A DNA stretch of 64,000 nucleotides, taken from the NCBI GenBank assembly GCA_933228895.1, contig OW121857.1, positions 7,440,001 to 7,504,000 of the forward strand, in the 5' to 3' direction. The notes beneath the pieces are model-generated. The model saw only the letters and a program-made list of their open reading frames with translations, ran no database searches and was not told the DNA's origin. How positions within the stretch are numbered: the first letter of the stretch is position 1; every line of letters starts with the position of its first letter. The position numbers and the translations under genes are program-made. This stretch comes from Platycnemis pennipes (taxonomy: Eukaryota > Arthropoda > Insecta > Odonata > Platycnemididae). Positions 12,085 through 23,466 of this stretch are shown here, piece after piece.

Positions 12085-13083
12085 TAGAGATGGGTACATT
12101 ACCGTAATTTTCAGGTAACTTTAAGTTTTGAGCTGCAAATCCTTATCAGAGGACTCAAAACGAAATTAAATAGCATTGAGAAAATGTCGACGCTTATATA
12201 AAACATATCACGACGTTTATCTATTTTACTCAATAAAAATTTGTAACGAAGTTGGCAGCAACACGCAATGGGGTCGTTTGCCATATTTTTTTATTGCCGA
12301 ATCTGATAGAGTTAGTAAAATGAAAAGACCCGTATTTTTCCGTTTTTAGTTATAAGCGGTGAAAAACTGATGTTTTTAACCCTTTCGGAAAAATGGGCGT
12401 AGTGCAACCTCTGACGTATATCGACTTCGTCCAATCACAACTGACCCCGCGAAGCTACTTTGCCTTATCGCAATGGGGGGGACACAGCTGACTCTCCCAA
12501 TGGGAGTGATTGCGACAGCATCTGTGCGAGCAGACCTTCCGAGAACCCCCCTCCACTCCCTCGCTTCCAAGAAAAGCTGTCAAGGAGGGGAGGAAAATGA
12601 CGTCAATGTTATCACAACAGCTTTTTCGGTGGGCGTCACCTTTTTCTTATTTTAATTTTTGATTTATGAGTGAATGGTTGTGGTTAGAAGATTAATTTTT
12701 TCACTAAAATTCTTTTTTTGTTTTCATCTAACGATTTCGTTTACAAACTTGCGATTTCGGTTCCTAGTAAACGCCCCCATTTGCCTCTCTTTTGTCACAC
12801 CATGAGAAATTTTCGTTCCAAAGACATACCTCTGCGCAATGTGCATTTGTTATTTTACTCTGAACTAATCACGGACGCAATGTAAACAAAATCGTTTTAG
12901 CTACTTAATTTATAATATCACCCATTCCAATGGTTTCTTCGTGAGGAAGAAATTTTCTGAAAAAGAACTTTTCTGAAAATTACCGTTTATTACGGTAATT
13001 TTCAGGGGTGTTGGTGTTTTACCAAAAACACCACGGTAATTTATGAAAATTACCGCGGTAATTTACCGAGTTGCACATCTCTA
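12085..13083. mobile_element. hAT-like non-autonomous element, interrupted
   Basis: The left end reads TAGAGATGGGTACATTACCG and the reverse complement of the right end reads TAGAGATGTGCAACTCGG. TAGAGATG-type termini are known from hAT elements. Both ends carry repeated ACCGTAATTTTC and its complement. The flanking octamers (AGTATAAG and AGTCCAAA) match at only five positions, so the TSD is doubtful. MITE-1 copy 3 lies inside. There is no transposase. Confidence 0.5.
12267..12781 (+). mobile_element. MITE-1 copy 3, nested in hAT-like element
   Basis: A 515-bp copy with ends AATGGGGTCGTTTGCC and GTAAACGCCCCCATT. It lacks about 20 bp around the CAATTATTTATCGAG block present in the others. It sits inside the 12085-13083 element, so MITE-1 moved after that element. 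Confidence 0.8.
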
Positions 13084-13327
13084 AGTCCAAATCTCTACCT
13101 CCATCTAGCCAAGGGCTAGGGAAAAGAAGAAACCCCTCGACCAATCGGAAGACACCTGACGCCCCGTCCAAGGATATAAATATATCTGGCAGTTTTCAAC
13201 ATGCGACATCAGCCCTGAAGATGGAGAACGACTCGGTCTCCGAAACGTCGGCAGTAATGGAACAGCTTACCCGGTGGAAGACCCGAATTGACTTCACCAC
13301 AGCTATTCGCCGGGAGAACCTCAAATC
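13084..13327 (+). mobile_element. Penelope-like element tail
   Basis: The sequence contains CCCTGAAGATG (13214-13223), a hairpin with arms GGAGA and TCTCC (13223-13227 and 13237-13241), then CGAAACGTCGG. That arrangement (CTGAAGATG, stem, CGAAAC) also ends the GIY-YIG-bearing Penelope-like fragment just downstream. Penelope-like elements are known to carry hammerhead-type ribozyme motifs in their terminal repeats. Assignment here is by motif resemblance only, and the boundaries are approximate. Confidence 0.5.
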
Positions 13328-13459
13328 ATTTTAATCTCATTTAATAATCTTTGTGGTGGGCGTAGAAAAATTTGTCTCGCATATTTAAATCGGTGAGAAA
13401 ATTTCGCACCAAGTGCATCATTCATCTTCGAGAAACAAATTTCATGCATATTCCCCATT
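13328..13459 (+). mobile_element. MITE-2 copy 3 (right-end fragment)
   Basis: About 130 bp match the right end of MITE-2, from ATTTAATAATCTTTGTGG through CGAGAAACAAATTTC to CATATTCCCCATT. It is directly joined to the Penelope-like tail on its left. Confidence 0.8.
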
Positions 13460-13865
13460 CCCTCCCCCTCCCTTTCTCCCCGTATGCCAGTGAATTTGTA
13501 ACGCGAAGTGCTTGGTGATTTACAATAACGAATCGTTTCCTCCAAATACAGGCCGCTACTACGTACTATAACTGTTTGCTTTGTATCGCGAAAATGCTTT
13601 ACTGATTTCATTGATTGCTTTTTATACATCTGCTAGTAACCTTAAAATTGTAAACCGTTCAGAAATGTACACATCAGTCCTAAAGAAAATAATTTAGTAT
13701 CCGCAAACATCTATTCAGGAAGCATTTAAAAGGCTGGATTTTTACGACCTCATGTCGAAAAATCACTAAAATTCACGAAATGCAGAAGAAAAACGTATCG
13801 TGAACGATTCTCATTCCTTCCGGAATGTCTCTAGTAAAACGTTAAACATTGTAAATGAAACATAT
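13460..13865. other. Unassigned
   Basis: No gene or repeat was recognised. The minus-strand frame at 13321-13629 reads through the MITE-2 fragment and is not a credible gene. Confidence 0.4.
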
Positions 13866-14610
13866 TTGTACTTTCCACTTTCAGCTTTATAAGTTCCCCG
13901 ATCGATTTCGACGACTCAGCGTCATTTTCAAGGGGGGGGGCAACTGACAAAACGTTTCCAACCAAGGCATTATATAGTTACACTGAGGAGTGGGGGAAGG
14001 ACTCAAACTGAGGGGGGGAGGGAGAGTTTGGGATGGGAGGGGGGTAGTGTGAGTGAGGGAGAGAGAGAGTGAGTTGGGTACCGTCAAGGACAGCAGTGGG
14101 GACACAATTAGTAGTGAGGGTATTGCGGCGGGAATTAGGGTAGGGGGGCAAGTCAGATTTTAAAACTGTTAAAAACGTCTGCGAGGATTTAAAATTGGTT
14201 AAGTCGTTTAAAATACATACATTGGGTGAAATGGAATGCCTTAAAATTTCCATGACTTCTAAATAATTTAACTTAAAACTTTTTCACATTAATGAAAAAT
14301 TTTTAAATTTTAAATTAAATGTTTAAATAACGTTAAATTCACTTTTATGGCCAGTCTCAAGGAGATGTTTGGCGAAATAAGATTTGCACTCGCTATGGTT
14401 GGCACTTAGTTTATGTTCGTTTATTCGGGTTTTAAATATCCTACCCGTTTGTCCCACATACACTCCATTGCACTCACCACAGAGAAGAGCATGCACTCCT
14501 CTTTTGTCTAACACTTCCACTGGGTCTTTAGAATTAAAAAGCACTTTCCCTACTACCAATCGATTTGCTGAAATTATGGTAGGTCTGGTATGCTATGGTA
14601 GTTGTTTCAT
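13866..14610 (-). pseudogene. Penelope-like element 3' part with GIY-YIG endonuclease
   Basis: On the minus strand, 14559-14323 encodes a GIY-YIG nuclease module: GVHALLCGECNGVYVGQTG, then R..KTRINEHK and SYFAKHLLETGH. In Penelope-like retroelements a GIY-YIG endonuclease follows the reverse transcriptase and nicks target DNA. Upstream codons (SANRLVVGKVLFNSKDPVE) fit the linker. After a frameshift, 14253-13978 encodes MEILRHSI..LLxx-type C-terminal sequence. The tail then has CTTGAAAATGACG, a loop, and CGTCGAAATCGAT (13932-13901). The reverse transcriptase itself is missing, so this is a 5'-truncated, frameshifted copy. Confidence 0.8.
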
Positions 14611-15463
14611 TTACAATGTTTAACGTTCGCAACTTCCACAAAGTATCGCCTTCATCCATTAATTCAAGTCTCTAGTAAAAGTTCACTCTTTTATGATTCA
14701 CGGATTAGCAGACACTCCGACAGATGAAATTATGAACACAGGTAAAAATACTAAATATATAAAACTTAAGTAATATCTGTATAGTCCGATTGAAAGCTCC
14801 TGGCACCTAAATGCGCGGAACGACAGCGAGTGGAGGGGAAGGTGCCTTTGGGGGCGGTAGTTTGGAGGGGAAGGCAAGTATATACCCCTCCGCTCGGGAG
14901 CGTAGGGGACGGCTGGGTCTCAGTATAGCCAACACAAGAGAATTTTTTCGCAGTAGCAAGCGCGCTCTTAGCCCGCAATTTTTATTTTCATAGTAACATT
15001 TATTACAATGTCCCCAGCCTTAGCCGTAGGAAGCCAGTACACTAGTCGGCCCACCAAACCGATCTCCTACAAGTTAATTCTTGTTCTCGCGAATGTCAAA
15101 TTCAAATTTGGAGAAGTGCAGGGACTAAAGTTTGAAAAAATTAGAGTATGGTTAATAAATACACATTATATAAATAACAGTTGCATTTATTTTATAAAAG
15201 AACGCAATTGAAGGAGGGAAGAAATTATGAAGGTCATGGCTGGAATTTAAAATATCGAAATGGTCGCGTGTATGTCAGAAATACAAAGTTGACCTGAGGA
15301 AGAACAGTGACGGCTCACTGAACGTCAGAATAAGATATAAGTAAAGCAATGGAATCTGGAATGAATAGAAAAGGAAGGCACAGTGTAGTGCGTACAATGT
15401 TATACAATTTTAGACCGGATTCACCTCGTGTGTATCTCCTACATACGCGCGACCGACGGAGGG
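14611..15463. other. Unassigned
   Basis: A GC-richer block at 14800-14960 has opposing short frames without recognisable domains. The rest is AT-rich with no gene seen. Confidence 0.4.
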
Positions 15464-16880
15464 TTAATAATCACTTTCAGAATCGGAAAAACTCTTATAT
15501 TCAGTCTCGGACAGAGTAATTAAAAGTTCATTCTCGGCTTCATCACGCACCATTTCATTGCTTATATAATTGTTTTCCACCTCTTTCACCTTTTCACACA
15601 CTTTGCACCAGTCGTCCTTACCAATTGCAGCACTTTTTTCCTGAACCAGAACTTTCACATCGTCCGATTTAAAGGAAACGTTGTGCATTGCCACCCAATT
15701 TTTTAAAATTCCCCATATCTTTTCAATCGGGTTGAGCTCCGGATGGTAAACCTAACTGTCGAATGTCCATATTCAGCCAGAATACTGTCCACCTAGTCCA
15801 CCACAGACCCCCTATTTCTTTTAATTTTTTCAAAAAACTCAATCTTTGTATCGTTCGCCGGGTATTCCACCCCAGAATTAGACGGCCGGTTTGGGATGAG
15901 ATGATTTCTTAGCCACTTAAAATAATTTTCATGATTCATGTCACCGTGATAATCCCGTTTTCAGGTCTAATTTAAACACTAGTAGGGCTCCTGGAATGAA
16001 TCCTATTTCTCTACCTGAAAAAATGATAGCTTTTTTTAAACATAAACTCTACGAAGCATATTTCAGGGTCAGTAATGAGTCATCTATGTCAGTTTAAAAA
16101 TTACTTCCTATACTAACCAGCATGAACGATAATTAATAGCAGTCCCTTAGATACAGGTGCTCTCAGCCCATGTGCATCTCCACTCTTGCACTGGAAGGGC
16201 GTGGTGTGGGATGAGTGGACATAAGTTTCATTTGTAAATAAATACTATGGGTCGCCCTTCTCTGAATTTCATGATTTTCCGCAGATATGCCATCCTCTTC
16301 AAGCGAATATCATACTTTTCACTTAAAATTGCCTTGTTATTAGATGTTTTTTTCCATCTGTGGGGAAAACATGACCATTGAAAAGGTAGGCCAAGTTGAC
16401 ATGCATTTGAAAAATCATTTCTGATAATTTTACTTACTTGAAGCCAATACTTTTCATGAAAACATGGAGAGAACTTAATTTTCCATTGAAACCGGTCTGT
16501 TTTGTAATAACCGGTAACAAAGCCTGGAGTGTGGGATGCCTTTTTTCCACAGTATGGAAATTATGCACCGTTCTTCTTATCACCTGAACATCTAAATCGC
16601 TTACAGTAGACTTTGGGCTCTTTTGAGGCTTCTTCTTTTTTGGAGACACAAACTCTGCCTTAGATCCACTGGCAATTGCTGCTCCCTCGTTAGCAATCCG
16701 TATAAAGCTGCGTTTAGAAACGCCGGTTGCGGCGGCCACACGGTCATAAACGCTTTTCAGAGGGATTTGCAACCCCTCTTCTGCTTCGCTCTTCATAAAA
16801 TTCAGCACACTATGGATAATTTCTCGCGCCTGAATGTGGAGAATCTTCCCACCCCCTACTTTTGATTTCGCGTTTTCCAT
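15464..16880 (-). pseudogene. Tc1/mariner-IS630-type transposase, dead copy
   Basis: Read on the minus strand from ATG at 16880, the N-terminus (MENAKSKVGGG...) holds a helix-turn-helix-like stretch (VYDRVAAATGVSKRSFIRI), a basic PKKKKPQKSPK linker, then VQVIRRTVHNFHTVEKRHPTL. After frameshifts, EKYDIRLKRMAYLRK and a block reading FTNETYVHSSHTTPFQCKS follow. In this superfamily that block normally carries the first catalytic aspartate (DET), and here the codon is AAT (Asn). A later block reads DYHGDMNHENYFKWLRNHL and then jumps past the region that should hold the second aspartate. The third acidic site is retained in HPELNPIEKIWGILKNW (15760-15700). The acidic C-terminus ends SFSDSESDY. Several frameshifts and stops make it non-functional. 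TIRs were not located. Confidence 0.85.
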
Positions 16881-18307
16881 CACGAAAAACAAAACACCCT
16901 CGAAACAAGGCAACGATGACCTTACGATAAACGATGATCCTATGCTATAAACAATAAATCTATCTAATTATCTATGCTATATCTGTTCTAACCTACTATT
17001 TAATCTATAATGATAAACTAATAAAATATATGACTAAAAGTAGAAAAATACAAAGCTAATTTAACTATTCAAGAATCGGTTAATTGAAAGAAACAAAGTA
17101 TGCAATATTAAACTTGAAGTACGAACTACTGAAAACAAAACAGCTAAGATAACTAACGAATGTACACCAAGAAACGATATTATGAATGAAAGATCGGACT
17201 AAGAAACTAATGAACAAATTGAAAATAACACGTCTAAATTACAATAATCAATCCTATCCCTATGCTAAGAATGACAAAATATAAAATATATCTAACCTTA
17301 TAATAACCTACCTAAGCTATCTATGTCCTATGATAACTAAAATAACTAAATACTGAAAATGAAGATGAAGCAAAACAGTTTGGTTGGCAGCGAACGCACG
17401 TGGTCTGAGACAAAGCCCGGGGGAGAATGACCCCTTTCACCCTCACCCCTCCGAGCTCGAGTCCGTCACAATGGACTCGCCCAGGTTGAATTTGAGCTTC
17501 TGCGCAGGTGCCACCAACTTTCAATCGGACTCTACATGGTTTATCCAAGAAATTGATGTAGAATACCTGTCAAAAGCTAAAAAAACAGTATTTAAGAACA
17601 ATATTCAATTCAAAACCCTTACTTTTATGGCAAAAATCTTGTAACTTGCAAATGTTTGGAGCAAAATTTCAATTAAAGACATCAGCCTTAACATCTCATC
17701 TCGTCCGAGAAAACCTATTTCTCACATCACCATCATCGGCCGAAAATCCTAAGATTGGTTTGACGCAACCCTACGCTCTATTCTGCAATCAGTTAATCCC
17801 TTCAAAGTAACTTAATTCTTCTAATTCTCACAGAAGTTGAAACTCTTAGAATTCAAAAAATGAAAAGCAAGGCATGGAAACGTGGAAGACTAGTCTATAA
17901 TGCATGACCTTCTGGAGATATGTTCCAAGAGGAAATGAAGACATTGATAAACTGATCTGAAGAAAAAATAAGTCTTCACTCTTCGCCATGCAACTGTAGC
18001 AATTAGGCAATCTCAGAGATTTTAAATCCGTCAGAAAGCGGAAGAGAGGAGAGACGAAACTGCACTCTCTATAGATTATAGTTCCCAACCCAATGTACTC
18101 TCTCCCAAGGGGACCAATATTTTGAGAAACTCGCCAAAGAAAGGCGTAAAACTAACAAAAGAACAGTCGAAGCATAGGATCATCTTTTCATGCTAAATTT
18201 CGGGAGCAGCAGCGTACCTTGGGAAAGATAAACCAGTGACCTATGGACAGGGTAACACGCGGGGCGACTAACAATAGGTATCACGAAAGACTAAAAGAAA
18301 ATAATCA
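16881..18307. other. Unassigned; AT-rich with degenerate CTATG repeats
   Basis: From 16930 to 17340 the sequence is very AT-rich, with recurring CTATGCTAT, CCTATGATAAC and TATCTAA motifs. It may include the untranslated flank of the neighbouring transposon. From 17380 to 17560 it is GC-richer. The short frames carry no recognised domain. Confidence 0.4.
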
Positions 18308-19597
18308 CTCGAAAAGATTGTATTCACTCAAGTTACTGAATATCTACTCGAACAGAATTTTATGGACCCTTTCCAATCCGGCTTCAGGCCCATGCACAGC
18401 ACTCAGACCGCATTGAAAAAATAATTGAGGATATCAAAATAAGCATAGACGCTTAAAAAACTTACAATATTAGTACTCTTCGACTTTAAAAAAGCTTTTG
18501 ACATGGTGGTCCATGAGCTCTTATTGTATAAAATGAAAAACCTCAGACTTTCCACTGGTTCATTACGTTTGTTTAGATCATATTTATCTGACCGTAAACT
18601 AGCTGATTATATAGGGAATGGAGTTGCATCTAAATGGACTACCGCTACTACTGGAGTTCCCCAGGGATCCGTACTCTACCCCCTCCAATTTACTATTTTC
18701 ATCAGGGACCTCCCCTTGTGCATTCGACATTGTAAATACCATCTTTACGCTGATGACCTACAAATCTACTATTCGTTCAGACCCTCGGAGCTAACTCAGG
18801 CTGTTCGACTAATAAATGAGGATATAGATAGCATCTGTTCAAGGGTCTCAAATAATGAATTAATTATCAATCAATCCAAGACGAAATCCATCATCCTAGG
18901 CAGTCAAAGAAATATCAATTGTCTCCCTGACAATATTCCCAGTATAAACGTACTTGGAACTGACATTGTATATTCCTCTTCGGTTACCGACTTAGGTGTA
19001 ATTATCAATCAAACACTAACATGGACTGAACAAGTATCCCTGGTTTCCCGTAAGGTTTTTAAGATCCTCCACATAATCAAGCGTAACAAAAAGAAACTTC
19101 CTACCCAAACTGGCCACAAACTCGTCAGTTCGCTTATCTTACCTCTCTTCGATTACTGCTGCACTTTTTATTGCACCGTTCGGGAAGACCTTAATTTGAA
19201 ACTGCAAAGGTCACTGAATGCTTGCATCCGATTCATTTATCTGATTCCAAAATTCGACCATATATCTCACGCTTACCAACGAGCAAATTTCCTTGCAACC
19301 GTAGGAAATACTTTTTAGGTTCCCTCATGTTCAAAATCCTCAAGTTTAAACAACCTGGCTAATTAACTGAATTCTTTTCATACACTTCCGAGGTTCGAAA
19401 CAGAAATCTGCGCATCCCCCCTGATGCTCTTTATATTCCAACCCATAGAATAACTCTACTCCAAAACTCCTTCTCGGCCAAAGCAGTTGGACTATGGCAT
19501 TCTCTCCCCAATGGTATTCGTCAAACATCATCCGTGAACTTATTCCAGACAAAATTATTCCACTGCCTTCTAAACCCCACTCCGTCTTTCTCATAAT
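18308..19597 (+). pseudogene. LINE reverse transcriptase (CR1/L2/Daphne-like), broken
   Basis: The remnant starts at LEKIVFTQVTEYLLEQNFMD, followed by QSGFRPMHSTQTAL, then a stop and frameshift near 18446. An open frame from 18503 to 19318 (271 codons) carries LVLFDFKKAFD, YLSDR, TGVPQGSVL and the catalytic HLYADDLQIYYSF box with both aspartates. The LPLFDYCC and LNACIRFIY segments follow. After a stop at 19318 a second frame gives HRITLLQNSFSAKAVGLWHS plus LPNGIR, the usual LINE C-terminal signature, ending near 19597. The 3' untranslated part runs to about 19948, where MITE-1 abuts. The element is 5'-truncated with no endonuclease domain visible. It is distinct from LINE A and B. The clade call is tentative. 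Confidence 0.85.
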
Positions 19598-19948
19598 ATC
19601 TGTTACATTTTTCTGCTAATAAACTGATTTGTCCAATTTAAATAATGATCTGTCATCGATTCAAGTTTTATTTTGTGAAACATGTGTTTTACTTTTTATC
19701 ATTCGATTTGAGAAATGAAACGTTTCACTTAATGTAGTTGTCAAGGTTTACACCTGTTTTCAACTCCTATATTGTCGTTTGCTGTGTTTTTGGGTTATTT
19801 TATTTTCAACATTTCCTCAGATGCGCTTCGAGGCCTTTATCATTATTTATGTATGTATTTGTATTTTTGCAATTAAATTCATAATGAGTTATGTATCCAC
19901 CTGAACATAGGGGATATGGGATCCCAGGTTCTAAATAAAAGTTATTCT

Positions 19949-20490
19949 ATGGGGTCGTCTACCATGTATTTTTAAATTGCCGAATATGATAGAGTTTGTA
20001 AAATAAAAAGACACGTATTTTTCCTTTTTTTGATCCGTCAATTACTTCTCAAGTAATAGGCGGCGAAAAACTGATGTTTTTAAACCTTTCGGAAAAGTGG
20101 GCGTGGTGCAACCTCTGACGCACATCGACTTCGTCCAATCACAACTGAGCCCGCGAAGCTACTTTGCCTTATCGCAACGGGGGGGGATACAGCTGACTCT
20201 GCCAATGGAAACTGTTGCGACGACAGCATCTGTGCGAGCAGACCTTCCGAGAATCCCCCTCCACTCCCTTCCCTTCCCATAAGAGCAGTCAAGGACGGGA
20301 GGAAAATTACGTCACTGTTATCAGAGCAGCTTTTTCGGTGGGCACCACCTTTTGCTTATTTTAATTTTTGATTTATGAGTAAATGGTTGTGGATAGAAGA
20401 TTAATTTTTTCACTAAATTTCTTTTTTCGTTTCCATCTAACGATTTCGTGTACAAAATTACGATTTCGGTTCCTAGTAAACGCCCCCATT
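19949..20490 (+). mobile_element. MITE-1 copy 4, with candidate TSD
   Basis: A full-length copy whose termini read ATGGGGTCGTCTACC and GTAAACGCCCCCATT. The heptamer ATTCTAT is found at 19944-19950 and again at 20488-20494, overlapping the ends. If the element proper is GGGG...CCCCC, this is a 7-bp target duplication. It is the best TSD candidate in the family, but other copies do not confirm the length. Confidence 0.85.
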
Positions 20491-20954
20491 CTATTGTATC
20501 CTATAGCAACTGCAAAGTTGAACATGTAATGGAAGCTGCATAGCAGTCCCTAGCAAAATTTCACAACGGTTCATTTCCCCTACGCAGACAATTTTCTCTT
20601 CCAAGTTGGGGAAGCCTCCTTAATTCTGTCCCTCGTATATTCTCTGGTTCCGATAACTTCCCTCGCCTTCCGGGATTCCTTTTCCTTGCGACGCAATCTT
20701 CTCCTGATCCTTACTCTCGGGTCTCTCACTTGAGCTGAATGCCAACTTTTGTTGGAACCTATTATTATGAGGCGATGATGGACGGTGAAGTCCATTAATC
20801 ACAAGCCATCAAACTGTTTTGCTCCCGTTCAACGTGAAACTATTACACCGAGATAGCCAGCGCAGACTATCTTACCTGCCGATACAGAATGCTCGACTTT
20901 AACTTCCAGTGGGTCACAGCTCCTGAGTAAAAAACTATCTCACGGAGATTATTA
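20491..20954. other. Unassigned
   Basis: No gene is supported. The overlapping minus-strand frames at 20580-20802 are rich in basic and charged residues but show no domain. Confidence 0.4.
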
Positions 20955-21013
20955 TCAGCCCACTGCCACACACCCTCGCGGTGGCTTGCAGGTTATCGTG
21001 CAGGATATAGATG
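20955..21013 (+). repeat. Solo LINE-A 3' tail
   Basis: Only the conserved tail is present: CACTGCCACACACCCTCGCG, then GTGGCTTGCAGGTTATCGTG and a degenerate GATATAGATGTA end. No coding part precedes it. This is an extremely 5'-truncated insertion or a decayed copy. Confidence 0.75.
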
Positions 21014-21094
21014 TAACTGATCAGTCAGGCCAATTTTTTCTTAGTCGGTCATGAAGTATGCTTCCTTTCGAAATATTGAATTCAAGTCATATTT

Positions 21095-21940
21095 AACGTA
21101 GAGCAGCTACGTTCGTAAAAAGGTGTTACGATAGGTTGAGTAGCGTTTCAGAATAAAAGAATTAGGGTGGGAATCATTATCAGAGCGTAAGATTGAAACC
21201 GTAAGATATTTATGTATAACAATCACTATGGATTTATCGTGGGGAAGACAAATCCGGGAAATATGCGGCCGAGCGAAGAGAAATTCTAGGATTTATAAAA
21301 AGAGTACTTGGGAAATGTGATGAGAAGATAAACGAGCAATGTTGAATTTTCACTAGTTAGGCCCCACCTTGAGTACGCAGCCAGTGTATGGGATCCTAAT
21401 GAATTAGGTTTGATTAAAGAACTAGACAGTGTGCAGCGTAGAGCAGCTAGGTTCGTCAAAAGGTGTTACGATAGGCTGAGTAGCTTTTCAGAATTAATAA
21501 AAGAATTAGGGTGGGAATCATTATCAGAGCGTAGGTTAAAGTACAGATTAAATCTATTAGAGAAATTTAAATCGGATAGCTTTACTGAAGATGTTAGGCA
21601 CATATTAAAAACACCAGCTTATTACGCTAGATTCGACCAGACAAATAAGATTAGAGAGATAGATTGTCGTACCGATAGATTCAAAATTGCATTTTTCCCC
21701 AGCACTATAAGAGAACAGAATAGGCAGCATAGGAAAGGGATAGGTAGGGGATATATTTTAGTGTATTCTGTAGTGCATGATGCATGTATTAACCCCTCAA
21801 ATACTATAGATACTAACAATCTAGTTGCATGAGACACTATAGTTGCTTGTTTGCATGTTGGTAGTGCATGCTTGGTGATCTTCACCCCCTGCCACACACC
21901 CTCGCGGTGGTTCTCAGGGTATCGTGTGGATGTAGATGTT
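21095..21940 (+). mobile_element. LINE-A copy A2 (best C-terminal frame)
   Basis: The 3' half of LINE family A. After MDLSWGRQIRE-like and RVLGKCDE segments with breaks, the LRPHLEYAASVWDPNE block leads into a clean frame (21410-21832). That frame encodes VQRRAARFVKRCYDRLSS, ELGWESLSERRLKYRLNLLE and a C-terminus ending TIDTNNLVA. This region lies after the reverse-transcriptase core in CR1/Jockey/L2-like elements. The tail CACCCCCTGCCACACACC and TGTAGATG follow. A displaced partial duplicate of the same coding block (21099-21195 resembles 21441-21540) lies at the left, so the copy is rearranged. Confidence 0.85.
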
Positions 21941-22725
21941 TACAATTGACACAGCAAGCGGGACTTATATTCTCGCCGATAAATTAAGTTGACCTAATTA
22001 CACACATTTCTTTTAGTTAGCACAAATCATTTCCAAAAGTAAGGCTAAGCCTAGCAAAGTCTGCAAATAGCATAGATATTGAAACACCCACCGGAATATT
22101 GAAAATTCCACCTCCCTTGTTATTTTTTTATTTCGGCGAAATGAATAAGGTACAGCAGCCACAAGTTTCCGCGACGGCTGCAGTGCAAGCAACCTTCCTC
22201 ATCTCTCATCGGTTCCCATGGCGATGCCCTATAAAGCAATTTTTTTAAAGCTCGCGAAGAATTGTCCCGAAAAAAAAATAAAACAGGAAAAGCTCTTACG
22301 ATATAAAACCGGCATTTGGCGAAAATGAGGCATTGGGGCGATAAAAGGTAATCTACTGCACTGCGGAGAGGGAGCCAAAGGTCACTGAACTGAAAAGACA
22401 ATGAAGACGAGATGAAAAACAAAACTAAAACGATTTCCAGGAAAATAGAGCGCACGGGATTACAGCTCCTCTTAATGCACACGATGAAAAACTGTGTCCC
22501 TCGAGCCAAAATGATTACCGCTGAGGACTGGCATTTTTTGGAGCGATGTAATAAGCAGGTATACTCGGAAATTGGCTGTAGCCATCGGTTATATTTCTAT
22601 TAAAATTCGTTTCATATTCTAGGGTAATGAATAGCTACTAAAAATCCAAAAGGCAACCAGGAAATTAATATATCTCACTTGATAGAATTAAGCAATCCAG
22701 GTCTTTTTCTGTCCAAAATAAAGCT
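21941..22725. other. Unassigned
   Basis: No gene is supported. The frames at 22120-22509 (-) and 22412-22603 (+) overlap and have no recognisable domain. Confidence 0.4.
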
Positions 22726-22729
22726 TTAA

Positions 22730-23462
22730 GGAGGTTGGATCGCGACTGCTTGAGTCAAGTTGTCTGAGGAATCTTATTAATTTAAGTACGAGTATATGCC
22801 TGCTAAGTTATCCTTACGTCACAAAGAAAATTACCTAAGCTATTGAAAGTCATAAGTATCACAAGAAATACGATGGAAAGTCGAAGGAATTATTTTTTAT
22901 GATAATTTTAATCAGCTCGACTATGGAGTCAATACAGCATTTACTTTAAAGAAATAAATTCATGCACTCAATTAATTTACTAATTTATAACACCAGAATA
23001 TTACTATCAAACATTATGTTATAATATCTTTCTGAAATATGCTTTAATATCTCATTAGTAATGATATTATTCATACGCCATACATTTTGGCTAGAGCGAC
23101 CGCAGCGCCACTTGAAGTCAACTAACGCATTTCATCTGCTATAAGCGCAGTAATTGGTGGATTTAGCGAAAAATACGGTGGGTTGATGCCTTTCTTTTCG
23201 TGTCATTTTATTTCTTGTGAAATTACGCATAAAATATCAGTTTTTTTGCAAAAACGACAAGTCACTATGGTTTTTTAAAACGTTATATTCCCATGTGATG
23301 GCCATTCTCTCCGTTAATCGTATGTAATTTCAAATGTAATTTGTGCAAAAAGAGTATGGGTTGGTATAATTATCTTTACTTTATTATACAGAGTAACTTT
23401 ATTTCTATAAGTGCTGAAAATATAAAAAAATAACATGACTTTCAGTTTTCGGATCTATCTCC
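22730..23462 (-). mobile_element. MITE-3 copy 1, TTAA-flanked
   Basis: A 733-bp copy of a four-member family. TTAA flanks both ends (22726-22729 and 23463-23466). The termini read GGAGGTTGGATCGCG on the left and, reversed, GGAGATAGATCCGAAAAC on the right. The TTAA target and short TIRs suggest mobilisation by a piggyBac-type transposase. No coding region is conserved. Confidence 0.85.
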
Positions 23463-23466
23463 TTAA

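Noticed and set aside
13887..14105. Ser/Pro/Leu-rich minus-strand frames resembling low-complexity proteins
   Set aside because: They come from a GGGAG/GTGAG-rich stretch in the tail of the Penelope-like element.
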